DNA from: PALSA-612 sp963846915
GTDB taxonomy: Bacteria; Actinomycetota; Thermoleophilia; Gaiellales; Gaiellaceae
Assembly (NCBI GenBank): GCA_963846915.1
Contig: CAWJXV010000002.1
Span: forward strand, 186,001 to 250,000
DNA: 64,000 nucleotides
Reading direction: 5' to 3'
Positions 8,034-16,464 of the stretch are shown here, piece by piece; position 1 is the first letter of the stretch, and each line of letters starts with the position of its first letter. The notes beneath the pieces were generated by a model. The model was given only the letters and a program-made list of their open reading frames with translations, ran no database searches and was not told the origin of the DNA. Position numbers and translations under genes: made by a program.

Positions 8034-9188
8034 TCAGGCCAGGTAGTCGAGGGCGGTGCGGACGAAGACGGCGATGCCGGACCGGAACGCGGCCTCGTCG
8101 ATCGTGAACCGCGGGTGGTGATGCGGGACGGCGTCCTCGCTCCCGGCGCCCACCCAGAAGAACGCGCCCGGCGCCTTTGCCAGGTAGGCGGAGAAGTCCT
8201 CGCCGCCCATGATCGGCTCCGCGTCCATGATCGCGTCATCGCCGAGCTCCGCGCGCGCGGCCGCGAGCACGGTGGCCGCCGCGGCCTCGTCGTTGATCAC
8301 CGCCGCGTAGCCCTCCTCGTAGTCGAAGGTGCACGTCGCGCCGTGCGCCTCGGTCACGCCCCGGAACACGCGCTCGAGCCCTTCCCGCACGCCGGCGCGG
8401 ACCTCCGCGTCGAACGTCCGCACGGTGCCGCCGAGCTCGACCGCCTCGGGGATGATGTTGTCCGCCGTCCCCGCGTGGATGCGGGTGACCGACACGACAG
8501 CGCTCTTGATCGGGTCGACCGTGCGCGAGACCAGGTGCTGCGCGTTCGTGATCACCTGCGCGGCGACAGCGATCGGATCGACCGCTCGGTGCGGCGCCGC
8601 CGCGTGCCCCCCGCGCCCGCGGATCTCGGCCGAGAAGGTGTCGGCCGCAGCGGCCATCGGCCCGACCGGGCAGCCGACCTTGCCGACGTCCTTCATCGAC
8701 GCGAGATGCGCGCCGACGACGAGCTGGACGCCGTCCATCACGCCCGCGTCGACGAGCTGGCGCGCACCGCCCGGGAGCTTCTCCTCGGCATGCTGGAAGA
8801 CGAAGCGGATCTCGCCGGACAGCTCATCGCGCCGCGCGCAGAGCGCCTTCGCGGCGCTCAGCAGCATCGCCGTGTGCCCGTCGTGCCCGCAGGCGTGCAT
8901 GACGCCGGGCCGCGTCGAGGCGAATTCGAGGCCGCTCTCCTCCTGGATCGGCAGCGCGTCGATGTCGGCACGGAGCGCGAGGACGCGACCCGGCCGCGAC
9001 CCGCGCAGCGTCGCGACGACCGAGGTCGCGACGGGCCGCTCGAGCTCGAGGCCGTCGAACGAGCGCAGCGTCTCCTCGACGAAGCGAGACGTCTCGACCT
9101 CCTCGAACGACAGCTCGGGATGCGCGTGCAGGTGCCGCCGCCAGGCGATCGCCTCCTGCTCGAGCTCAGGCGTGACGAGCGTGCTCAC
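8034..9188 (-). CDS. M20-family amidohydrolase (N-acyl amino acid / hippurate hydrolase type)
   Basis: 384 residues from GTG 9188 (VSTLVTPELEQEAIAWRRHL); the frame upstream has no family similarity and would overlap the divergent glyS promoter. M20D metal-site motifs: ACGHDGHTAML, QHAEEKLPGGA with paired Glu, and the C-terminal GGEDFSAYLAKAPGAFFWVG. Such enzymes remove acyl groups from amino acids or peptides. The gap to glyS is only 31 bp, so the two promoters must overlap. Confidence 0.92.
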   Translation of the reverse strand: MSTLVTPELEQEAIAWRRHLHAHPELSFEEVETSRFVEETLRSFDGLELERPVATSVVATLRGSRPGRVLALRADIDALPIQEESGLEFASTRPGVMHACGHDGHTAMLLSAAKALCARRDELSGEIRFVFQHAEEKLPGGARQLVDAGVMDGVQLVVGAHLASMKDVGKVGCPVGPMAAAADTFSAEIRGRGGHAAAPHRAVDPIAVAAQVITNAQHLVSRTVDPIKSAVVSVTRIHAGTADNIIPEAVELGGTVRTFDAEVRAGVREGLERVFRGVTEAHGATCTFDYEEGYAAVINDEAAAATVLAAARAELGDDAIMDAEPIMGGEDFSAYLAKAPGAFFWVGAGSEDAVPHHHPRFTIDEAAFRSGIAVFVRTALDYLA

Positions 9189-9219
9189 TTCTCGGATTCT
9201 GCACGGATAACGTGTCGCC

Positions 9220-10590
9220 GTGTCCGAGCAACCGCCGACCGACCTCGTGACGATGGACAAGATCGTCTCGCTCTGCCGCCGGCGCGGCTTCGTCTTCCCG
9301 TCGTCGGAGATCTACGGCGGGCTCGGCTCGACCTTCGACTACGGCCACTACGGCGTGCTCGTCAAGAACAACATCCGCGAGCGCTGGCTGCGCGCGATGG
9401 TGCAGGAGCGGGACGACATCGTCGCGCTCGACTCGGCGATCATCCTCCACCCGCGCGTCTGGGAGGCGTCGGGCCACGTCGAGGGCTTCACCGACCCGCT
9501 CGTCGACTGCCGCACCTGCAAGCTGCGCTTCCGCGCCGACAAGCTCGAGGACGCGCAGTGCGGCCGCAAGCCCTCGAAACGGCCGGGAGAGACGCCGGAC
9601 TGCGACCTGACCGAGGCGCGTCAGTTCAACCTGATGTTCGAGACCACCGTCGGCGCCGTCCAGGAGGCCGGCTCGCGCGCGTTCCTGCGGCCGGAGACCG
9701 CGCAGGGCATCTTCGTCAACTTCAAGAACGTCCTTCAGATCGCGCGCCGCAAGCCGCCGTTCGGCATCGCGCAGACCGGAAAGTCGTTCCGGAACGAGAT
9801 CACGCCCGGCAACTTCCTCTTCCGCGTCCGCGAGTTCGAGCAGATGGAGATGGAGTTCTTCGTGCCGCCCGCCGAGGCCGAGGAGTGGTATCGCTACTGG
9901 ATCGACGAGCGCCTCGGGTGGTACCTCGCCCACGGTCTGCGCAGAAGCCGGCTGCGCGTCCGCGAGCACGACGCCGAGGAGCGCTCGCACTACTCGCAGG
10001 GCACGAGCGACATCGAGTACCTGTACCCGATCGGCTGGTCCGAGCTCGAGGGCGTCGCGAACCGCGGCGACTACGACCTCACCCGGCACACGGAGTTCTC
10101 GACCACGAAGCTCGAGTTCGTCGGCCAGGACGGCGAGCGCTACACGCCGTTCGTGATCGAACCGGCGGTCAGCATCGAGCGCATCCTCGTCGCGATGCTG
10201 GTGGACGCGTACGACGAGGAGGCCGTGGCCGAGCGCGAGCGGACGGTGCTCCGGCTTCATCCGCAGATCGCGCCGATCAAGGCCGCGATCCTGCCCCTGA
10301 TCGGCAAGAGCGAGGACATGGTCGCGAAGGCGCGCAGGCTGTACGAGGAGCTGCGGCAGCGGCACTTCGTCGAGTACGACGACGGGGGCGCGATCGGCCG
10401 CCGCTATCGCCGGCAGGACGAGATCGGCACCCCGTTCGCGTTCACGATCGACGACCAGACGCTCGAGGACGACACGATCACGATCCGCGAACGCGACTCG
10501 CTGGCCCAGGAGCGGCTGCCGATCGGTGGAGCCTCCGCGTACCTGGAGGACGCGCTCGCACGGCCCTGGGCGACGCCCAAGGGCGACTAG
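9220..10590 (+). CDS. glyS: glycyl-tRNA synthetase, single-chain (alpha2) type
   Basis: 456 residues, class II synthetase of the eukaryal/archaeal-like dimeric form used by actinobacteria. Motifs: N-terminal GFVFPSSEIYGGLGSTFDYG, motif 2 FRNEITPGNFLFRVREFEQ, motif 3 region EPAVSIERILVAMLVDAY, then an anticodon-binding domain. GTG start 9220, divergent from the M20 gene. The stop codon overlaps the convergent stop of the gene at 10587 in a shared CTAG. Confidence 0.97.
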   Translation: MSEQPPTDLVTMDKIVSLCRRRGFVFPSSEIYGGLGSTFDYGHYGVLVKNNIRERWLRAMVQERDDIVALDSAIILHPRVWEASGHVEGFTDPLVDCRTCKLRFRADKLEDAQCGRKPSKRPGETPDCDLTEARQFNLMFETTVGAVQEAGSRAFLRPETAQGIFVNFKNVLQIARRKPPFGIAQTGKSFRNEITPGNFLFRVREFEQMEMEFFVPPAEAEEWYRYWIDERLGWYLAHGLRRSRLRVREHDAEERSHYSQGTSDIEYLYPIGWSELEGVANRGDYDLTRHTEFSTTKLEFVGQDGERYTPFVIEPAVSIERILVAMLVDAYDEEAVAERERTVLRLHPQIAPIKAAILPLIGKSEDMVAKARRLYEELRQRHFVEYDDGGAIGRRYRRQDEIGTPFAFTIDDQTLEDDTITIRERDSLAQERLPIGGASAYLEDALARPWATPKGD

Positions 10591-11036
10591 CCCGACAACT
10601 CCCCGAGCAGGAACGCGATCGGGTCGGCGAGCGCCTCGCGCAACACGAACGCCAGCGCGTCTCCGAAGATGCCGTTCCCGGCCGTGTCGTGGGCGGCCCG
10701 CTCGAACCCGGCGCGCAGCGCCTTCCGGATCGTTGAGCGGTCCCAGCGCACCTTCTTGGTTCCGAGCGCCGGCGCGAAGGAGAGCACCAGCTCCTCTCGC
10801 GAGGCGTGCAGCGAGCACGCGGCCCCGTTCAGGCCGGAGAGCGCGAAGCGCTGAATCGCCGCGTCGGCCGAGCCGAAGATCCCGCCTTCGCTCAGGTGCG
10901 GCTTGCTCGTGCACGGGTCGGCCAGATTCGCCTTCCCGAAGCTCAGCGCGCCCATGCTCAGCTCGACGACGATCAGGGCGACCGCCGCCGCGCCCAGGAG
11001 GAGCAGCACGATCCGCGAGCCGGACAGGCGAGTCAC
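10587..11036 (-). CDS. membrane-anchored hypothetical protein
   Basis: 149 residues. An N-terminal signal-anchor (RIVLLLLGAAAVALIVVELS) is followed by an extracytoplasmic domain with two Cys (ADPCTSKPHL, NGAACSLHAS) that may form a disulfide. GTG 11036 overlaps the stop of the MFS transporter gene (GTGA), so the two are translationally coupled and probably cotranscribed with the GNAT gene. Family not recognised. Confidence 0.7.
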   Translation of the reverse strand: MTRLSGSRIVLLLLGAAAVALIVVELSMGALSFGKANLADPCTSKPHLSEGGIFGSADAAIQRFALSGLNGAACSLHASREELVLSFAPALGTKKVRWDRSTIRKALRAGFERAAHDTAGNGIFGDALAFVLREALADPIAFLLGELSG

Positions 11037-12397
11037 GTCTCCTCGTCCTTCTCGCGGAGCATGCGGGCGGGTATCAACGCGAGGAGCGCGAACAGCGCCG
11101 AGAGGAAGAACGACGAGCGGAACGCGCGTGTCACGGCGCCGCGGAGCGTGTCGAGGAGCGTGTCGCGCACCTCGCGCAGGCCGGAGTCGGACTTCGCGCC
11201 GCGGTCGTTGAACGGCTTCGCCAGGTCGGGGATCTCGCCGCGTTGTGCGGTCACGAACTCGTCGCGCATGGCGAGCGCAATCGGGATCTTCTTCGTCAGG
11301 TCGATGTTTCCGTCCATGACGACGCGCGTGCCCGCGAGCGTCGCCGGAGTCTGACTCCCGTCGAGCGCGTGGGTCAGGAGCGGCGCGATCAGCGCGACCG
11401 CGGCGACGAGACCGAGGTGTCGCGCGCCGACCGTGATCGTCCCGCTGCGAAGCGGTGCGTGCTCCGGGTCGATCGAGTCGACGGTGAGCACGGGCACCGC
11501 GAGCCCGAGACCAAGCCCGCAGAACGCAAGCGCGATCGCAAGCAGCGTGTCGCTGATCGCCGGCAGGAGCGCGAGCGCGACGAGACCTGCCGCCAGGAGC
11601 AGCGCGCCTGCGGTCGCGGCCTCGCGGCGGCCGAGCCGGGAGGCGAGCGGCCGCACCAGGAACGCCGCCACCGGGAGTGCGCAGACGATCAGCGCGCCGA
11701 CGATCGGCCGCCGCTCCCAAACGGTGATCACGAGTAGGACGGACAGGAACAGCGCGCCGACCAGCCCGCCGAACACGAGCGCGAGCCCGGCGTTCGCGAC
11801 CGAAGCCCCTCGGCGTTTCGGCGCGCGCTCCTCCACCGGCAACTCGTGCACACGCTTGTCGAAGGTCGCGATGAGCGCAGCGGCCGCGATCGGCGCCTGG
11901 ACGGCGAAGATCGCCCGCCAGTCGGCGAGTTGCGTCAGGACGCCGCCGAGCGCAGGCCCGACCGCCGCGCCGAAGGTCCCGGTCGCCGTCCACAGCCCTG
12001 CGCCACGCTGCGCGCCGCCGGCCAGCGCGCCGAGCAGCGGCAGCGAGCCCGCGAGAAGCAGCGCTCCGCCGGCTCCCTGGACACACCGGAAAACGATGAG
12101 GGGCGTGAGCGCCCAGGCGGCAGCGCAGCCGATCGACCCGACAGTGAAGAGCGCCAGCCCGACCCGGGTCACCTCGCGCACGTGGAGGCGCCGGGTGAAC
12201 GGGACGAGCGCGAACGCTCCGACCAAGACGACGAGGTTGTAGGACGTGATCACGAAGGAAACGCCCGTCAGCGACGTGTGAAACTCGGTGTAGAGCTCCG
12301 GCAGCGCGAGGGCGACGATCGACGAGTCCGCGAATGCGACGGCCACCGACGCCGCGACGGCGATCGTCAGCAGTCGGCCGGAGCGATCAGCCGCCAA
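11033..12397 (-). CDS. major facilitator superfamily transporter, DHA2-like drug exporter type
   Basis: 454 residues, 12-14 predicted membrane helices. The N-terminus (VAFADSSIVALALPELYTEF) resembles the conserved DxxIVxxALP motif C-like start of EmrB/QacA exporters, with an Arg-containing loop PFTRRLHVREV after helix 2. Start is TTG 12397, inside the end of the GNAT gene; the TTG is chosen because the next starts lie within the first helix. It probably exports a small hydrophobic molecule by proton antiport; substrate unknown. Confidence 0.85.
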   Translation of the reverse strand: MAADRSGRLLTIAVAASVAVAFADSSIVALALPELYTEFHTSLTGVSFVITSYNLVVLVGAFALVPFTRRLHVREVTRVGLALFTVGSIGCAAAWALTPLIVFRCVQGAGGALLLAGSLPLLGALAGGAQRGAGLWTATGTFGAAVGPALGGVLTQLADWRAIFAVQAPIAAAALIATFDKRVHELPVEERAPKRRGASVANAGLALVFGGLVGALFLSVLLVITVWERRPIVGALIVCALPVAAFLVRPLASRLGRREAATAGALLLAAGLVALALLPAISDTLLAIALAFCGLGLGLAVPVLTVDSIDPEHAPLRSGTITVGARHLGLVAAVALIAPLLTHALDGSQTPATLAGTRVVMDGNIDLTKKIPIALAMRDEFVTAQRGEIPDLAKPFNDRGAKSDSGLREVRDTLLDTLRGAVTRAFRSSFFLSALFALLALIPARMLREKDEET

Positions 12398-12809
12398 CGG
12401 GCCGTTCCATCAGCCGCTCGCCGGGCCTACCGAAGCCGACCTTCGCGTAGAGCGCGTGGACGTCGCGGGTGTGGAGGAGCCAACGTACGTTCGCCAGCTC
12501 GCCGCGCTCGACGATCTCCCGGACGAGCTCCTCGCCGAGCCCCTGCCCGCGGTACCCCGGCAAGACGTAGACGTCTGCGAGGTAGGCGACGGCGACACCG
12601 TCCGACACGGCCCGCGCGAACCCGACGAGGGCACCGTCGTGGTAGAGCCCCACGACCCGAGAGGCTTCCCGGACCAGTCGCTCCACAGTCTCGAACGACC
12701 GCCCAGACGCCCAGTACGACTCGCCCGCCAGGTATCGATGAACGGCCGCGACGTCGATCCGCCCCGGATCGTCGTCGATCTCGACCCCGCCGGGAAGCGC
12801 GCGCTGCAT
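12387..12809 (-). CDS. GNAT family N-acetyltransferase
   Basis: 140 residues from ATG 12809 (MQRALPGGVEI); the longer frame upstream crosses an intergenic repeat and lacks family similarity. The acetyl-CoA binding motif is YVLPGYRGQGLGEELVREIV, preceded by VAYLADVYV and followed by the typical C-terminal YAKVGFGRPGERLMER. Its end overlaps the MFS gene start by 11 bp, so acetylation and export of the same compound (resistance or detoxification) is a reasonable inference. Confidence 0.88.
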   Translation of the reverse strand: MQRALPGGVEIDDDPGRIDVAAVHRYLAGESYWASGRSFETVERLVREASRVVGLYHDGALVGFARAVSDGVAVAYLADVYVLPGYRGQGLGEELVREIVERGELANVRWLLHTRDVHALYAKVGFGRPGERLMERPVGG

Positions 12810-12840
12810 AGCCGCCAGTCTCGCAGGAACGCGGACCGCT

Positions 12841-12950
12841 CCCCCACCCAAGGGTGGGGTGTCGTCCCTCCGCCCACGCCGAGGACGGTACCGACGAAAC
12901 GCGCCTGTGTCAGTGACGCCTTCGTGGCGATTTTGGTACTTCTCGTCCAC
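12841..12950 (-). repeat. ~100-bp dispersed intergenic repeat, copy B
   Basis: On the minus strand reads GTGGACGAGAAGT, CGCCACG, GCGCGTTTCGTCGGTACCGT, GCGTGGGCGGAGGG and the palindrome CCCCACCC-TT-GGGTGGGG (12842-12859 on plus). It occupies most of the gap between the GNAT gene start and the divergent LigB-like gene and is oriented toward the GNAT gene. Confidence 0.7.
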
Positions 12951-12987
12951 AGGCGCGCACAGCGGCGGACAGCCATACTGCAGCCGC

Positions 12988-13821
12988 TTGAGCGGACTCG
13001 TCGTCGCTGCCATCGCTCCGCACGGCGGGATCGCCGTCGCGGAGCTCTGCGACGGGTCCGACCTCGACGTGGCCGTCGCCACGCGCACCGGGCTGGAGGA
13101 GCTCGGCCGCCGTTTCGACACGGCGGCGCCCCACACCGTCGTGGTTCTCACACCGCACAACGTGCACGTCGACGGCTCGTTCGCGGTCATCGTCGCCGGT
13201 CGCCTAGAAGGCGTCGTCGGCGAAGGCGGCCGCGAGATCGCCCTCACGTCCCCGGTCGACCTCGACGTCTCGCTTGAACTCCTCGACCGGCTGGCACGCG
13301 CGGGTATCCCGGCGACCGCCGTCAGCTACGGCGGCAACAGGCAGGACGAGGCCTCCATGCCCATGGACTGGGGCGCGCTGATCCCGCTCTGGTACATGGG
13401 CGGACGCGCGAAGCATCCGCCGGAGGTCGTGCTCGTCTCGCCTGCCCGCGACCTGCCTGGATCCGTTCACGTCGACGCAGGGCGAGTCGTCGCCGAGACA
13501 GCGCGGGCTTCTGGAAAGCGCGTCGCGCTGATCGCGAGCGCCGACCACGGCCACGCGCACGACCCGGGCGGTCCGTACGGCTACGAACCCGCCTCGGCCG
13601 TCTACGACGAGACGATCGTCGGGCTCGTCCGGGAGAACAGACTCGCCGGTCTCCTCGACATCGACCCGGACTTCGTCGCCATTGCGCAGGCGGACAGCTG
13701 GTGGCAGATGCTCGTGCTTCACGGCGCCGTCGGAGACGGCTTCGACGTCGAACTCCTCTCGTACGAGGCTCCGACCTACTTCGGAATGCTCTGCGCTTCG
13801 TTCACGCCGAAAGCGTCCTGA
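12988..13821 (+). CDS. LigB-like extradiol dioxygenase-superfamily protein
   Basis: 277 residues from TTG 12988 (LSGLVVAAIAPHGGI); the open frame reaches upstream only through repeat DNA. His-rich metal-site motifs fit the LigB/Memo fold: AIAPHGGIAV near the N-terminus, TPHNVHVDGSF, the mid-protein NRQDEASMPMDWGALIPLWY and ASADHGHAHDPGG. Whether it is a ring-cleavage enzyme or a non-redox Memo-type protein cannot be told. It converges on recO, overlapping by 20 bp. Confidence 0.8.
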   Translation: MSGLVVAAIAPHGGIAVAELCDGSDLDVAVATRTGLEELGRRFDTAAPHTVVVLTPHNVHVDGSFAVIVAGRLEGVVGEGGREIALTSPVDLDVSLELLDRLARAGIPATAVSYGGNRQDEASMPMDWGALIPLWYMGGRAKHPPEVVLVSPARDLPGSVHVDAGRVVAETARASGKRVALIASADHGHAHDPGGPYGYEPASAVYDETIVGLVRENRLAGLLDIDPDFVAIAQADSWWQMLVLHGAVGDGFDVELLSYEAPTYFGMLCASFTPKAS

Positions 13822-14551
13822 GCCGAAAGCCGCCGTGGTATTCGTAGGACACCGCGATCGCCGCGAGGATGTCGCGGGCGCCGCGCGCGCTCAACGCAAC
13901 CTGTCCCGCATCGGCAAGCGGCCGTCTGAGCAGCCCCTCGAGGCCGGCGACCCCCTCCGGTTTAAGAACGATCGACGCCGAAGCCGCCGCGCACCCACGG
14001 CAGACAATCCCGCCGGCCCGCGCCGAGAAGCCGACGAACGGGCCGTCCGAGCCGCATTCGGCACAGCTCCCGAGGTGCGGCAGATAGCCGGCCACCCAGA
14101 GGAGCTTCAGCTGGAACCCGAGGCCGAGAGCGTCGAGCTCCGGGCGAGCGCCTTCGCGGGCGGGCAGATCGTCGAGCAGGTCGAGAAAGCGCGTCAGCGC
14201 GGTGAACGCGCGATCCGAGCGCTCCTGCTCCGGGAAGAGCCGCAGCATCGCCTCCGCCCCGATCAGTCCGACGGCCAGCCGGTACGGCTCCTCACGAGCA
14301 GGTGCGTGTGAGCGGACGAGATCCGCGCCGGTCAGTGTGGCCAGCTCGCCGGAGCCAACGTGGAGGACGAGCTCGACGTGTGAGAGCGGCTCCAGCCGGC
14401 CGCCGAAGCGTGACTTCGTCTTCCGGGCGCCCTTCGCGATCACGCCCATACGCCCGTGCGTGAGCGTGTAGACGTGCAGAATCCGATCTGCCTCGCCGAA
14501 CCGGAGCGAGCGCAGGACGATCGCCTCGGTCTTCAGGCTCCGGCCGGCCAC
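13802..14551 (-). CDS. recO: DNA repair protein RecO
   Basis: 249 residues. N-terminal OB fold (RSLKTEAIVLRSLRFGEADR, then LTHGRMGVIAKGARKTKSRF) and a C-terminal helical domain with a zinc site CAECGSDGPF...GIVCRGC. RecO loads RecA with RecR in the RecF pathway. GTG start 14551. The gap upstream holds dispersed repeat copy C, whose GGTACGAT block could supply a -10-like element, though that is only inference. Confidence 0.95.
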   Translation of the reverse strand: MAGRSLKTEAIVLRSLRFGEADRILHVYTLTHGRMGVIAKGARKTKSRFGGRLEPLSHVELVLHVGSGELATLTGADLVRSHAPAREEPYRLAVGLIGAEAMLRLFPEQERSDRAFTALTRFLDLLDDLPAREGARPELDALGLGFQLKLLWVAGYLPHLGSCAECGSDGPFVGFSARAGGIVCRGCAAASASIVLKPEGVAGLEGLLRRPLADAGQVALSARGARDILAAIAVSYEYHGGFRLRTLSA

Positions 14552-14591
14552 TCAGCCAAGTCTAGAGCGGACACCCGCTGGGGCCTTGTTG

Positions 14592-14689
14592 CCCGGGGCA
14601 CCCCAGCCCACCACCCACGTTCGATCGTACCGGCGAAACATGCACGCGGGTGAGACGCGAACGTGACGATTGTGTGACTTCTCGTCCAC
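14592..14689 (-). repeat. ~100-bp dispersed intergenic repeat, copy C
   Basis: Minus strand reads GTGGACGAGAAGTCACACAA, TCGTCACG, GCATGTTTCGCCGGTACGAT, CGTGGGTGGTGGGCTGGGG, then TGCCCCGGGC. It matches copy E at the right window edge especially well in GTGGGTGGTGGGCTGGGGTG. It lies between the P1 peptidase stop and the recO start, in the same orientation as both. Confidence 0.75.
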
Positions 14690-14702
14690 GGGCCCGAGGC
14701 CG

Positions 14703-15641
14703 TCAGCGGCCGGACAGGGCCGGGCAGCCCGGGGCAGCCGTCGCCTCTCGGACGCCGTCTCGAATCGCCTCGGCGACCACCGCGGCCGCGAGCAGCGAGA
14801 CGGCGAGCGGGTCGCCGTCGACGCGGCACGTCGACGCGCAGAAGACCGCATCGCCGTCGAACGGCGTCCAGACGGGCGAAACCGCGCGGGCCACGCCCGC
14901 GTTCGCCGCACGGGCGCACACCCACGCCTCGGTCTTCGTAAGCACGACGTCCGTGACCACGCAGACGAGCGTCGTCGCATCTCGCCACGGACGGCGGATC
15001 GCCGCACCCGCCGCGATCACGTCCTCCGACGGGACATAACCGTCGCCCCGTCGGATCCCGGCGAGGACTGATCCATCCGTTTCGAGCACGTCGCCGACCG
15101 CATTGACGACGGCCATCGCGGACACGAGCCCGCCGCCGGGCAACTCGACGCTTGCGAGACCGAAGCCGCCCTTCGTCCAGTGCTCGGCTCCGAGGAGCTT
15201 CCCGACCGTGCACCCCGTGCCTGCGCCGACGGTACCGCGGCCGGCTGTGTCCGAGGCGGCGTCACACGCGGACCGCCCCGACGCCGCTCCCGGTCGCGCA
15301 TCCGGATCGCCGAGGCCGAGATCGTAGACGACGGCCGCTCCGACGAGCGGGACGAGCGCTGCCGGCGTCTCGAAACCGATTCCACGCTCGGAGAGCCAGC
15401 CGACGACGCCGTCAACCGCGGCCAGCCCAAACGCGCTGCCGCCCGTGAGCAGGATCGCGTTGGCGCTTGGTCCGGCCCCCGCCGGCTGCAGGAGGTCGGT
15501 TCCGAGCGTGCCCGGGGCGCCGCCTCGGACCTCGCACGATGCGACGCTCCCCTCCGGAAGCAGGCAGACCGTGCAGCCTGTCCACCCGACCAGGTCCGTG
15601 CAATGCCCGACTCGAACGCCTTGGGGGAGGCACGGCGTCAT
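14703..15641 (-). CDS. P1 family (S58/DmpA-NylC type) peptidase
   Basis: 312 residues, an Ntn-type self-cleaving hydrolase fold. Signatures: N-terminal VRVGHCTDLVGWTGCTVCLL, LLTGGSAFGLAAVDGVVGWL, VVNAVGDVLE, and the region WRDATTLVCVVTDVVLTK with TPFDGDAVF. In NylC-like relatives cleavage occurs before the Thr of an NTTL motif; here it reads ATTL, so the nucleophile Thr is present but the preceding Asn is not. ATG 15641 overlaps the mutM stop (ATGA). The substrate (D-amino-acid peptides or similar) is unknown. Confidence 0.88.
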   Translation of the reverse strand: MTPCLPQGVRVGHCTDLVGWTGCTVCLLPEGSVASCEVRGGAPGTLGTDLLQPAGAGPSANAILLTGGSAFGLAAVDGVVGWLSERGIGFETPAALVPLVGAAVVYDLGLGDPDARPGAASGRSACDAASDTAGRGTVGAGTGCTVGKLLGAEHWTKGGFGLASVELPGGGLVSAMAVVNAVGDVLETDGSVLAGIRRGDGYVPSEDVIAAGAAIRRPWRDATTLVCVVTDVVLTKTEAWVCARAANAGVARAVSPVWTPFDGDAVFCASTCRVDGDPLAVSLLAAAVVAEAIRDGVREATAAPGCPALSGR

Positions 15642-16463
15642 CGCTGGCAGGCCGGGCAAAACGACGTGCCGCGCCCGCCGACGCGGGTCTTGGCGATCGG
15701 GGCGCCGCACCGCAGGCAGGGCTCGCCCTCTCGACCGTAGACCTTGAACTCGTCCTGCATCGAGCCGCGACCGCCGTTCGGCGTCCGATAGTCGCTCAGG
15801 GTTGCCCCCTGGCGGCGGATGCCGACGCGAAGCGCGCGCCGGACGCCAAGCCGGACGGCGGCCACCTCCTTGGCGCCCAGCTCGCCGGCGGGGCGTAGCG
15901 GGCTGACGCGCGCATACCACAGCGCCTCGTCGGCATAGATGTTCCCGATCCCGGCGACCGCGCGCTGATCGAGCAAGGCGGCTTTCACCGGCGCCCGACG
16001 CCCGGCGAGACGGCGGGCGAGGCGGTCGACCGTGAAGCGTCGTGACAACGGCTCCTCACCGAGCCGCTCGGCCAGATACCTGGAGAGCTCGTCGGCTTCG
16101 AGCACGAGCCACGTTCCGAACCGGCGCACATCGCGATACGCGATCTCCGATCCGTCGTCTAATCTGACAACCGCTCGTCGATGGGAATCGGATGGCAGCT
16201 CCCCGCGGCGACCGATCAGGAAGCTCCCCGTCATCCGGAGGTGAACCAGCAGGAAAAGATCGGAGTCGAAGCGGACAACTACATACTTTCCCCGTCGATC
16301 GACGGACTTGACGCGCTCGCCCTCGAGCCGAGCTTCGACCACTCGAGGATCGAACCGGACGCGTGAGTCGCTCGTCGAGGATCTCGACCGAAACGAACGT
16401 CCTGCCGGCGAGGACAGGCGCCAGCTGCGTTCTGACGGTCTCGACCTCGGGGAGCTCGGGCAC
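15638..16463 (-). CDS. mutM: formamidopyrimidine-DNA glycosylase MutM/Fpg, with an apparent +1 frameshift
   Basis: Excises 8-oxoguanine and formamidopyrimidines. The N-terminus is perfect (catalytic Pro in VPELPEVETVRTQLAPVLAG, GTG 16463) up to LDERLTRP; the following family sequence FDPRVVEARLEGERV is in the next frame, with one extra base near 16355. After that the protein is complete: RRGKYVVV, MTGSF, VAGIGNIYADEALW and the zinc finger CLRCGAPIA...SFCPACQR. Total length is 3n+1. It is either an assembly or sequencing insertion or a recent inactivating mutation. The start lies 1 bp after the phosphorylase stop. Confidence 0.88.
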
Positions 16464-16464
16464 G

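Noticed and set aside
9189..9219. T-box or riboswitch upstream of glyS
   Set aside because: The divergent gap is only 31 bp; no room for a regulatory RNA. The alaS and aspS leaders also show no T-box sequence.
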